Of a DNA stretch of 16,328 nt, positions 7,480 through 15,351 are shown piece after piece. The stretch lies in NCBI GenBank assembly GCA_030460725.1, contig JAKECL010000006.1:1-16328 (forward strand), read 5' to 3'. Within the stretch, counting starts at the first letter, position 1, and each line of letters opens with the position of its first letter. The translations under genes and the position numbers were made by a program. Origin of the DNA: Propionibacterium sp. (lineage in GTDB: Bacteria > Actinomycetota > Actinomycetes > Actinomycetales > Actinomycetaceae). The notes beneath the pieces were generated by a model. It worked only from the letters and a program-made list of their open reading frames with translations. It was not told the DNA's origin and made no database searches.

Positions 7480-7779
7480 ATGGACAGCGAACTGAAGAGG
7501 GACTTGATGGACAACTTCATCGTCACGGTTGCGGGAGTGAACCATGTCGGAATCGTTGCGGGAGTGTCCACCGCCTTGTCGCACTTGGACGTCAGCATCA
7601 TCAACATCTCCCAGACCTTGGTGGGCGACTACTTCACCATGATCATGGAATGCACCTTGGGCGCTGCGGAGCCGAACCTCACGGTCGTGCAGGAGACCAT
7701 GAGTGTTGTCGGTGCGCAGTTGGGCGTGGATGTGCGCGTTCAGTCCGAGTCCATCTTCGACGCCATGCACAGGATGTGA
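7480..7779 (+). CDS. ACT-domain protein, UPF0237 family
   Basis: This small cytoplasmic protein (99 residues from 7480) is a single ACT domain: NFIVTVAGVNHVGIVAGVS, then ISQTLVGDYFTMIME, ending SIFDAMHRM. It matches UPF0237 proteins of about 90 residues. ACT domains usually bind amino acids and dimerise. Two starts compete. ATG 7480 has a perfect AAGGAG but only a 4-base spacer; ATG 7507 has GAGGG with a 5-base spacer and gives the 90-residue family length. In many Gram-positives this gene is immediately followed by a UPF0210 gene, as here, but its placement inside a glycan operon is unusual. No ligand is known to me; serine, threonine or glycine would fit an O-glycan peptide locus, as inference only. 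Confidence 0.88.
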   Translation: MDSELKRDLMDNFIVTVAGVNHVGIVAGVSTALSHLDVSIINISQTLVGDYFTMIMECTLGAAEPNLTVVQETMSVVGAQLGVDVRVQSESIFDAMHRM

Positions 7780-7784
7780 GGCAC

Positions 7785-9146
7785 ATGTTGGATCTCGCCC
7801 GGGGCGTCCTGGACACCAACCGCATGATCGACAATGACTGTCTCGACATCCGTACCGTGACGATGGGCATTTCCCTGCTGGACTGCGCCGAGTCAGACGG
7901 CGGGGCCTCTCGACGGCGAATCTACGACAAGATCTGTTCGCGCGCGGAACACCTGGTTGAGACCGCGGACTGGATTCAGGACCAGTTGGGTGTGCCGATC
8001 ATCAACAAGAGGATCTCCGTCACCCCGATCTCCTTGGTCGCAGCGGCCTCAGGTGAGGACGACTACGTCGAGTACGCCCGAGTCCTCGAGAGGTCTGCGT
8101 CGGAAGTTGGCGTGGACTTCATCGGGGGGTTCTCCGCTCTGGTCGACAGGGGCACCACTCGCAGCGACGAAGTGCTGATGGAGTCCATACCTGATGCGCT
8201 GCACGAAACCGGGATCGTGTGCTCCTCCGTCAATGTCGGCTCTTCCCGAGCGGGCATCAACATGTCAGCGGTGCGCGACATGGGCGAGGTGATCAAGCGG
8301 ACTGCCGAGGCAACCGCCGCGGACGGCGGCATCGGCGCCGCGAAACTCGTGGTCTTCGCCAACGCAGTGGGTGACAACCCCTTCATGGCTGGTGCCTTCC
8401 ACGGCGTCGAAATGCCGGAGACCTGCGTCTCCGTGGGGATCTCCGGTCCAGGAGTGGTGAGATCATCTCTCGAGTCGGTGCGCGGCGAGTCCTTCGACGT
8501 CGTGGCCGAGGTCATCAAGAAGGCAGCGTTCAAGATCACCCGGCTTGGCCAGTTGGTCGGGTCGACTGCAGCGCAGCGGCTGGGGGTGGACTTCGGAATC
8601 GTCGACCTCTCACTGGCACCGACAGCCGAGATCGGCGACTCGGTCGGGCGCATCATCGAGGAGATGGGCGTCGAACGTGTGGGCGCACACGGGACGACTG
8701 CTGCGCTTGCCCTGCTCAATGACGCGGTGAAGAAGGGCGGAATGATGGCCTGCTCCAATGTCGGCGGGCTCTCCGGATCCTTCATCCCCGTGAGCGAGGA
8801 CATCGGAATGATCGAAGCTGTCCGGGACGGTGCTCTTGGTCTTGACAAGCTCGAAGCGATGACTTCGATCTGTTCGGTGGGCCTCGACATGGTTGTGGTC
8901 CCCGGAGAGACACCGGCCTCGACACTGTCCGCGATCATCGCAGACGAGGCGGCCATCGGGGTCATGAACCACAAGACCACGGGTGTGCGGATCATTCCGG
9001 CGCCTGGCAAGGCGATTGGGGATGAACTCGACTTCGGCGGCTTGCTTGGCCACGCCCCGGTCATGGCAACGAATCCATATGGTTCTGCGGACTTCGTGAT
9101 GAGGGGTGGGCACATTCCCGCTCCCGTCCATGGTTTTCGCAACTGA
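7785..9146 (+). CDS. UPF0210/DUF711 (PFL-fold) protein of unknown function
   Basis: The 453-residue cytoplasmic protein matches UPF0210 along its full length: LDIRTVTMGISLLDC near residue 20, NKRISVTPISL, VDFIGGFSALV, NPFMAGAFHG, HGTTAALALLNDAVKKGG, GGLSGSFIPVSED, and IPAPVHGF at the end. A pneumococcal relative (SP_0239) has a solved structure with a fold likened to pyruvate formate-lyase; I see no glycyl-radical motif, so no such activity is implied. ATG 7785 is chosen because it gives the family N-terminus; the longer in-frame start at 7650 lies inside the ACT gene. It follows the ACT gene by five bases, the conserved pairing. Function is unknown; a role with the amino-acid moiety of imported glycopeptides is speculation from position. 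Confidence 0.92.
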   Translation: MLDLARGVLDTNRMIDNDCLDIRTVTMGISLLDCAESDGGASRRRIYDKICSRAEHLVETADWIQDQLGVPIINKRISVTPISLVAAASGEDDYVEYARVLERSASEVGVDFIGGFSALVDRGTTRSDEVLMESIPDALHETGIVCSSVNVGSSRAGINMSAVRDMGEVIKRTAEATAADGGIGAAKLVVFANAVGDNPFMAGAFHGVEMPETCVSVGISGPGVVRSSLESVRGESFDVVAEVIKKAAFKITRLGQLVGSTAAQRLGVDFGIVDLSLAPTAEIGDSVGRIIEEMGVERVGAHGTTAALALLNDAVKKGGMMACSNVGGLSGSFIPVSEDIGMIEAVRDGALGLDKLEAMTSICSVGLDMVVVPGETPASTLSAIIADEAAIGVMNHKTTGVRIIPAPGKAIGDELDFGGLLGHAPVMATNPYGSADFVMRGGHIPAPVHGFRN

Positions 9147-9184
9147 GACGTGCAACGAGACTGATTGAGAGGGGAAGCGTGTTC

Positions 9185-12100
9185 ATGTCGGCAGATCGCC
9201 AAGGGGTGAGCGCAGCTGCGCAGTCCTGTCACCAGTTGACGAGCGGAGGGTTCGTTGTCAGGGCGGCAGCGGGGTTTCCGCAGATCCTGAGCTATGGTCT
9301 GGACGGGAAGTCGATCACCGGCAATGTGGTTCTGCTCGACTCATTCCGACTCAACGGGATCTCTCAACTCGCGTCGACACACGTGACGGACGCAGGCACG
9401 GATTGGGTCCTCTACTCCTCGACCATCCTGGACCCGGTGTGGGAAGGCCTGGAGATCCGCACGTCGATCAGGGCGGACTACGTGCCTGCTGGGCGCGAGG
9501 ACCCGGCATTCGGCGTTGCGAGGATCTGCATCGACGCAGTTCTCGGTTCGAAGGAGACGTTGGTCCACACCATTGGGATCCCAGGCCACGCCGTGCTCTC
9601 GGTGGACTCATCCGACGGACCTGCACACCTGGCGCGCACACTCGTCGACACGGATCCCTCGCGAGATGCCGACGAGTTCTTCGACATGCGGACAGCTCGC
9701 GAAGAGGAGGTTGGAGAGGTTCCGGCTCCGTACGCCTTCGTGTGGAACGGTGAGCTGGCTGGCGGCGTCCATTCGAATGCCACACCGGACCAGGCAGCGA
9801 ATGAGGACCACACGAACCGCAGGCTCGTCACGACCATCACGGTGAGTGGCGAGGCCACAAAGCGGGCCGCGATTGCGTCAGGCGACTGGGTGTGGGCGCC
9901 CAGGCACGGGTTCGACCACCGCGTCCGGCACTACCTCAAACCCGAGTGCGCTGTGGTCGTGACCGCCGTGAACCGGCGTCAGGAGGTGGGATGGATGGAT
10001 GCCGCCCGGGCACTCAGGGCGTGGCTGCCGCGTCCGCTCGGAGCCGTACGAGTGCCCGAGCGCGTCGCACAGCGCATTCCCTTCAATTTCGGCTCCGAGG
10101 CGACCAATCCCTTCCTCAAGTCCCTCGACAACATCAAGAGGGTCGCACTCGCGACAGATGGCCTGGGTCAGTGGACGCTCCTGAAGGGCTACGGCTCCGA
10201 AGGGCATGACTCGGCCAACAGTGACTACGGCGGCCACTACAACTCAGCCGCGGGAGGTCTGAAGGATCTCAACATCCTCATCGAAGGTGCGAAGCGGTAC
10301 AACACCGATGTCGCCGTACACATCAACGCCACGGAACTCTACCCGGCTGCGCGCGCCTACAGCGACGTGCTCACCCAGGATGCGCACACCCCGGCTTGGG
10401 ACTGGCTGGGTCAGTCCTACGAGACTGCGCAGGAGGAGGATCTCGGTCAGGGACTGATCATCGATCGTCTCGAGGAGCTGCGCGCCGAGGCCCCTCGACT
10501 CGACGGTGTGTACATCGACGCCTACTATCGCGCCGGCTGGGTCGCAGAGGGGCTGGCCGACAAACTCAGGGGAATGGGCCTCGAACTCGGATCCGAGTAC
10601 TCGTGGGCCTTCGAGGGGAACTCGATCTGGTCGCACTGGGCCAACGATGTCGGATACTCGACGGAAGCGGACAACGTCGGCATCAACTCGGTGATGCTCC
10701 GATACATGTTCAACACCGACCGGGACGTGTGGAACGCGGACCGCTTGCTCGGCGGGGTCCACATGTCCGACTTCGAAGGCTGGACCGGCAAACAGAGCTG
10801 GGAGGACTTCAGCCGTCACCTCTGGACGGACAACGTACCCACCAAGTTCCTCCAGCACTTCAGGATTCTTGACTGGGATCCGGACTCCCACGTCGAGCTC
10901 GAAGGTGGGATCGAAGTCGATCTCGAGGACTCGCAGCGTGTGATCCGCCAGCGCGGAGTCGTCCTCGCGCGTGGGGGTGTCTATCTTCTTCCCTGGCCCG
11001 TCCAGTCTTCCGACGGGGTCACCTCCGAGAAGATGTACTTCTACTCCGACACCGACGGCACCTGGACATTCCATCTCACCGACCCCTTCGCTGGAGTTGA
11101 CACCTTGACCCTGTACAAGTTGGGTGACGGTGGTCGGGAGTGGGTCACGGACCTGGAGGTCCATGACGGGCAGGTCACGATCTCCAGCCCGGCTCACCTC
11201 GCCCACGTGCTGGTCCTTCCCGGTGCTCCGGAGCCCTACCGCGAGATCGAATGGGGCGAGGGTGCGCTGGTGGCTGATCCGGGGTTCTGCTCCGGAAGCC
11301 TCGCAGCATGGGACACCGAGGGCGCCGTGGGGGTCGAGAGGGACTTCACGGGAGATCAGGTTGCCCGATTCGGTGAAGGGGTGTCTTCCCTCACCCAGGC
11401 GGTCCGTGGGCTGCGACCCGGCAGCCGTTACGCATTCAGCGCATCGGTGGAGATCGGTCCGCGCGGACGACGACCGGTCTCACTTGAGGTCGTGGGAGCG
11501 GGGCTTGAGGTGGCTGCCCGGTTCGAGACGACGTCCGCACGCAACATGACGGCGTCGGATGCCAAGCACGGCTCCTACATGCAGCGCGCCTCCGTGGACT
11601 TCACGGCCCCCAGTGACGGTCTGGCCCGGGTGGGCGTCCGAGTGGACTCGGGTCGGGTGCCGGTACGCGTGGACGATCTTCGGGTGCAGCTGATCGAGGA
11701 CCTTGGGGCGCATTTCCCTCGTGAACCCCGCCCCGCATCCCTGGTGGGGCCCGACGCCGCGAAGAGCGGCCGGTTCTGGGGCTTCGAGGACAATCACCCC
11801 GGATGCGGACCGTTCGTCCGCGGTGACGGCGGGCAGGTCGAGGACGGTCGGACCTCGATCAGCGAGATGCACTTTCCCTATACGCAGCAGGAGTGGAAGA
11901 ACCGGCACCTCCCGTTCTGCTCAGGATCCCTCGAGGGACTGGCCATCGACGATGTGATCTCCGGATTCCGCTCCCTCAAGAGCCATGACGAGAGAGAGGG
12001 AGTCGTCTACCGCACGATTCCTTCACTTCTGATGTTCCGATCGGGTACCACCTACCGCCTTTCCTTCTCATTCCAGTGCTCACTCCCGGACTCCTATGAG

Positions 12101-12331
12101 TGGGTGTTGGGTGAGGACGACGTCGAGGCTGGTACGTCGAGACTCCTGGAGGTCCACCCGATTCCACGCGCAAGCAGCACCCAACGGTTCACATCCGAGT
12201 TCAGGACGAGCTCTGGCGACTGCTGGGTGGGTCTGAGACGCATTGGGAACGCGCCTGGTGCAGACTTCGTCCTGGACGATCTGTTGGTGGAGGCCGTCAA
12301 GACCTGTCCTGGTCCCACGCCATCGAGATGA
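9185..12331 (+). CDS. GH101 endo-alpha-N-acetylgalactosaminidase, apparently intracellular
   Basis: GH101 enzymes cleave Gal-beta-1,3-GalNAc from Ser/Thr with retention of configuration. This 1048-residue protein has an N-terminal beta-sandwich (about 15-280) and a TIM-barrel region (about 290-590) with SEGHDSANSDYGGHYN, HINATELYPAARAY, YIDAYY, GSEYSW, DFEGWTG and PTKFLQH. Asp445 (YID) matches the family nucleophile and Glu471 (GSE) the acid/base. A beta domain with YLLPWP and two carbohydrate-binding-like domains follow (about 700-855 and 860-1045; PYTQQEW, DDVISG, WVGL). Order and motifs follow pneumococcal GH101. The odd feature is the termini: the N-terminus is hydrophilic with no signal peptide, and the C-terminus (PGPTPSR) has no LPXTG or membrane helix. 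Known examples are secreted and much longer. ATG 9185 is favoured because GAGAGGGGA ends 9 bases upstream; GTG 9179 is too close. It lies 38 bases after the UPF0210 gene. Confidence 0.93.
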   Translation: MSADRQGVSAAAQSCHQLTSGGFVVRAAAGFPQILSYGLDGKSITGNVVLLDSFRLNGISQLASTHVTDAGTDWVLYSSTILDPVWEGLEIRTSIRADYVPAGREDPAFGVARICIDAVLGSKETLVHTIGIPGHAVLSVDSSDGPAHLARTLVDTDPSRDADEFFDMRTAREEEVGEVPAPYAFVWNGELAGGVHSNATPDQAANEDHTNRRLVTTITVSGEATKRAAIASGDWVWAPRHGFDHRVRHYLKPECAVVVTAVNRRQEVGWMDAARALRAWLPRPLGAVRVPERVAQRIPFNFGSEATNPFLKSLDNIKRVALATDGLGQWTLLKGYGSEGHDSANSDYGGHYNSAAGGLKDLNILIEGAKRYNTDVAVHINATELYPAARAYSDVLTQDAHTPAWDWLGQSYETAQEEDLGQGLIIDRLEELRAEAPRLDGVYIDAYYRAGWVAEGLADKLRGMGLELGSEYSWAFEGNSIWSHWANDVGYSTEADNVGINSVMLRYMFNTDRDVWNADRLLGGVHMSDFEGWTGKQSWEDFSRHLWTDNVPTKFLQHFRILDWDPDSHVELEGGIEVDLEDSQRVIRQRGVVLARGGVYLLPWPVQSSDGVTSEKMYFYSDTDGTWTFHLTDPFAGVDTLTLYKLGDGGREWVTDLEVHDGQVTISSPAHLAHVLVLPGAPEPYREIEWGEGALVADPGFCSGSLAAWDTEGAVGVERDFTGDQVARFGEGVSSLTQAVRGLRPGSRYAFSASVEIGPRGRRPVSLEVVGAGLEVAARFETTSARNMTASDAKHGSYMQRASVDFTAPSDGLARVGVRVDSGRVPVRVDDLRVQLIEDLGAHFPREPRPASLVGPDAAKSGRFWGFEDNHPGCGPFVRGDGGQVEDGRTSISEMHFPYTQQEWKNRHLPFCSGSLEGLAIDDVISGFRSLKSHDEREGVVYRTIPSLLMFRSGTTYRLSFSFQCSLPDSYEWVLGEDDVEAGTSRLLEVHPIPRASSTQRFTSEFRTSSGDCWVGLRRIGNAPGADFVLDDLLVEAVKTCPGPTPSR

Positions 12332-12398
12332 GAACCGGACCGGGCATTCCGCCACCAACCGGGAGCAGTCTCGGCAGCCGTTGCCGATATCATCAAAA

Positions 12399-12411
12399 GG
12401 AACACAGTTCC
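12399..12411. promoter_or_regulatory. Short inverted repeat before the DeoR gene
   Basis: GGAAC-ACA-GTTCC is a perfect 5-bp inverted repeat, 62 bases before the regulator's GTG start in a 142-base gap. It does not resemble the operator candidate at 1274-1293. It may be a protein site, or chance. Confidence 0.25.
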
Positions 12412-12473
12412 CGCGGATCCGCTGGCGCACCGCCGGGCAGGACCGTGGCCCAAGAGTTCGGAGCACGACAACC

Positions 12474-13259
12474 GTGAACCGCCATGAGAGGCTCTCGCTC
12501 CTGGCGAGCCTCATCATCGAACGAGGATTCGTCCGGGTCGAGGACATCGAGAAGGAGCTCGACGTCTCCGCCGCGACCGCCCGCCGTGACCTGGACGTGC
12601 TTGCCTCCCAACAGCTCATCACGCGCACCCGCGGTGGGGCGACCGCCAACACCGCCTCCGGTGAGCTGCCGTTGCGCTACCGCGCGGCCCGGAGGGGGGA
12701 GGATAAGCAACGCATCGCCGAAGCGGCCGCGGCGATGGTCCGCCCAGGTCAGGTGGTGGCGTTGAACGGCGGGACGACGACGACGGCAGTCGCCCTGGAG
12801 CTGGGGATCCAGTCCGCTGCCCACCAGAGGTTCTCCGAGCACCCGTTGACGGTGGTGACCAATGCCGTCAACATCGCCGCCGACCTCACCGTGCGTGAGG
12901 GTGTGCGGGTGGTGTGCACGGGGGGAGTGGCACGGGCCCAGTCCTATGAACTCATCGGTCCGTTGGCGGAGTTGATCCTGCCGAGGATCTCCATCGACAT
13001 CGCCTTCCTGGGTGTCTCGGGGATCGTGGCGGGGGAGGGGGTCTTCACCCTCAGTGACTCCGAAGCCACGATCAACGCACTCTTCGGCAAGGGGGCCCGC
13101 GAGGTCGTGGTGGTGGCGGACAGCTCGAAGCTCGGGGTGCACGCCTTCGCCAAGATCCTCGACGCGCCCGAGGTTGACGTGCTGATCACGGACTCAGGTG
13201 CGGATCCGGAGATGGTCCACGACCTGGAGGAGTCGGGCACGCGGGTCAGGGTTGTCTGA
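12474..13259 (+). CDS. DeoR-family transcriptional regulator
   Basis: The 261-residue protein has an N-terminal winged helix-turn-helix (residues about 2-57) with the DeoR signature VSAATARRDLDVLASQQLITRTRGG, split here as VSAATARRDLDVL and ASQQLITRTRGG. A C-terminal DeoR sensor domain follows, with LNGGTTTTAVA, a VTNAVNIA strand, DIAFLGVSG and VVVADSSKLG. These domains resemble phosphosugar isomerases and bind phosphorylated sugars, which usually relieves repression. GTG 12474 gives the family N-terminus, with GGAG 10 bases before it; the upstream in-frame extension overlaps GH101 and is unlike any DeoR. It is the likely controller of this locus, with a GalNAc-derived phosphosugar or galactose-1-phosphate as plausible inducer (inference). 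Confidence 0.93.
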   Translation: MNRHERLSLLASLIIERGFVRVEDIEKELDVSAATARRDLDVLASQQLITRTRGGATANTASGELPLRYRAARRGEDKQRIAEAAAAMVRPGQVVALNGGTTTTAVALELGIQSAAHQRFSEHPLTVVTNAVNIAADLTVREGVRVVCTGGVARAQSYELIGPLAELILPRISIDIAFLGVSGIVAGEGVFTLSDSEATINALFGKGAREVVVVADSSKLGVHAFAKILDAPEVDVLITDSGADPEMVHDLEESGTRVRVV

Positions 13260-13287
13260 GGACATCGACGCAGGCACGTCGATGTCT
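13260..13287 (+). terminator. Terminator hairpin after the DeoR gene
   Basis: Immediately after the TGA, GACATCGACG pairs perfectly with CGTCGATGTC across the loop CAGGCA, with an extra G-U pair at the base. There is no T-run, as is common for terminators in high-GC actinobacteria. It marks the end of the glycan locus. Confidence 0.7.
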
Positions 13288-13694
13288 GTGGGGGACGCCG
13301 GTCCGGCTCTTGGGCGCGGCTGCAGTGTGTTCAGATCTGGTGCCACAGAATGTGCGCTCTTGCAGATGCAGACACAGAGGGGCTTCGGAAGCGGTCAGGC
13401 GGGCAACCGCAGAGCAGCCAGGCCAGCTCATCCACGCTTGGAGCATCATTGTCTGCAGGTCCCCCTCCACCAGCGACAAGACCGATGGCTGCGCCAGTTC
13501 GTGTACGAAGATGTGGGGCGCGCCCACTGCTCCAAAGCGATTGCCCGAGGTGCTTCACGGGGAGTGCTCAAGGAGACGCGTGCTCGGTGGTGAGGGAACC
13601 CACAGTGAAAGTCTGACTTTGGCTCTGTTGGAGACGCGGGTTCTCCCGGCTACTCTGGTTGATGTTCCCAGAGACCGCTCAGGCGAGGAGTGCG
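13288..13694. other. Gene-poor stretch between the glycan locus and the glycosylphosphotransferase
   Basis: I see no supported gene on either strand. Open frames here (for example 13246-13527 minus and 13198-13593 plus) give arginine- and cysteine-rich products with no recognisable fold and no ribosome site. A weak promoter-like pair, TTGGAG (13628) and TACTCT (13651) 17 bases apart, lies just before the next gene but matches the consensus at only three of six positions in each box. The stretch could contain decayed coding sequence. Confidence 0.5.
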
Positions 13695-15197
13695 ATGACG
13701 GCCCTTCAGCGCAGACCGACGGTGCCCGAAGAACCTCCGGCGCCCCCGGGGGACCATGGACACGCGTCGCAGGTCCGCGCCTTCCAGGGTGTCCTCGCCG
13801 CCGGTGACTTCGTGGTCATCACCCTGTCGGTGACCGCCGGCCACCTGCTGAAGTTCGGGTTCAATGACCCGTCGATCCAGGACTCGAACGGAATCGTCTC
13901 GCTCAGCTACCTCCCGCTGAGCATCGGTCTGGGCTTGGCGTGGTGGTTGCTGCTCGGTGCCTTCCACACCTACCGCCAGCGGTTGCTGGGGACGGGTACC
14001 GAGGAGTACCAGCGGGTCTTCCAGGCCACGTTCCTGGTCTTCGGCGCGCTTGCCATTGCGTCCTACCTCTTCAAGGTGCAGGTGGCCCGCGGGTACTTCC
14101 TCGCTGTTCTGCCGATCGGTTTGCTGGGTCTGTTCCTGTGGCGGTGGGTGGCACGCAAGAGGTTGGTCCACCTGCGTCGAAGGGGAGAACTCATCAGTCG
14201 GGTGCTGCTCCTGGGCGGCGCACAGACTGCGGCAGACATGGCTCGCGAGCTCCGACGCAGACGTGATCTCGGCATGTCCGTGGTGGGCGCCTGCGTGGCT
14301 GGGCCGAACCCTGGACGCGTGCTTCGCGGGAGCAGCGTTCCTGTGCTGGGCGGTGCCGGCGACATGGCAGCGGTCCTGGAGCAGTTGGACGTGGACACCT
14401 TGGTCGTCACCGGATCACCGGACCTGTCCGCGCAGGAAGTGCGCAGATTGAGCTGGGAGCTCGACCCCGCCCGGGTTAACCTGATCCTGGCTCCGAGCAT
14501 CGTTGACGTCGCTGGCCCCAGGATCAACCTGCGACCCGTGGACGGACTGTCCTTGGTCGAGGTGGCCATCCCACGATTCGACGGGAGCAAGCTTGTCCTG
14601 AAGCGGGCGTTCGACCTCTTCTCCATCCTGTGTCTCTCGGTCATTGTCGTGCCTGTTGGCCTCATCGTGGCGGCGTGCATCAAGTTGGATGACGGTGGTC
14701 CCGTCTTCTTCCGACAGGCTCGCGTCGGACTGGGCGGTTCGGAGTTCAGGATGTGGAAGTTCCGGTCCATGCGCACGGACGCGGAGCAGGTCCTGGATCA
14801 GCTCCGGCGGAAACAGGGTCTGCAGGATGCGGGCAACGAGGTCCTCTTCAAGATGAAGGATGATCCTCGCGTGACACCTGTCGGTCGCGTGATCCGAGCG
14901 CTGTCCTTGGACGAGGTCCCTCAGCTCATCAATGTCCTCACTGGTGAGATGAGTCTGGTCGGTCCCAGGCCGCCACTGCCTCGTGAGGTCACGTCCTACG
15001 AGGCCGACGTCATGCGCAAGTTCATGGTGAAGCCCGGGATCACAGGCCTGTGGCAGGTCAGCGGGAGGTCGGAGCTGTCCTGGGAGGACTCAGTCCGGCT
15101 GGACCTCTACTACGTGGAGAACTGGTCGCTGACGGAGGACATCCGCATACTCTTCCGTACGGTGAAGGTAGTTCTCGCTCGTGATGGCGCGTACTGA
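13695..15197 (+). CDS. Exopolysaccharide polyprenyl glycosylphosphotransferase (WcaJ/WbaP type)
   Basis: The enzyme transfers a sugar-1-phosphate from a nucleotide sugar to undecaprenyl phosphate at the inner membrane face, starting assembly of a surface polysaccharide. The 500-residue protein has four N-terminal membrane helices (about 30-50, 67-88, 104-122, 127-146), a Rossmann-like domain (LLLGGAQTAADMARELRRR), and a further hydrophobic segment (about 305-330). The bacterial sugar-transferase domain follows, with KFRSMR near 355, DEVPQLINVL, SLVGPRPPLPREV near 422, and KPGITGLWQVSGR. ATG 13695 follows GAGGAG by four bases; in-frame starts at 13659 and 13662 lack such a site. The sugar transferred is unknown. 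No other polysaccharide genes adjoin it in the window, so it is a stand-alone gene here. Confidence 0.93.
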   Translation: MTALQRRPTVPEEPPAPPGDHGHASQVRAFQGVLAAGDFVVITLSVTAGHLLKFGFNDPSIQDSNGIVSLSYLPLSIGLGLAWWLLLGAFHTYRQRLLGTGTEEYQRVFQATFLVFGALAIASYLFKVQVARGYFLAVLPIGLLGLFLWRWVARKRLVHLRRRGELISRVLLLGGAQTAADMARELRRRRDLGMSVVGACVAGPNPGRVLRGSSVPVLGGAGDMAAVLEQLDVDTLVVTGSPDLSAQEVRRLSWELDPARVNLILAPSIVDVAGPRINLRPVDGLSLVEVAIPRFDGSKLVLKRAFDLFSILCLSVIVVPVGLIVAACIKLDDGGPVFFRQARVGLGGSEFRMWKFRSMRTDAEQVLDQLRRKQGLQDAGNEVLFKMKDDPRVTPVGRVIRALSLDEVPQLINVLTGEMSLVGPRPPLPREVTSYEADVMRKFMVKPGITGLWQVSGRSELSWEDSVRLDLYYVENWSLTEDIRILFRTVKVVLARDGAY

Positions 15198-15306
15198 GTC
15201 AACGAGCACACTGGCCCAGGACTCCGACGTGGTGTGCGCGTAGTGGACTTGGCATTGCAGCCCTGAGAGACTGCCATCGAGGGTTGTCCGGGCGACTGGA
15301 GAATGC

Positions 15307-15345
15307 ATGGCCACGGCTCAGGATCTGTCTGTGGTGGTGCCTTGA
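15307..15345 (+). other. Twelve-codon leader frame ending in TGA, in frame with the next ORF
   Basis: GGAG at 15298-15301, then five bases, then ATG 15307 opens MATAQDLSVVVP and stops at TGA 15343. Two codons later the same frame continues as the 206-residue ORF from ATG 15352, which has no ribosome site of its own. The start signal here looks better than that of the ORF, so this may be the original N-terminus of a gene broken by a nonsense change. Confidence 0.4.
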
Positions 15346-15351
15346 TGTCAA

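Noticed and set aside
8063..9232. 389-codon minus-strand open frame opposite UPF0210
   Set aside because: The plus strand encodes a full-length UPF0210 protein; the antisense product is serine- and proline-rich shadow.
13246..13527. Possible transposase remnant on the minus strand
   Set aside because: The translation vaguely suggested a mobile-element protein, but I found no catalytic motif, terminal repeat or frame continuity to support it.
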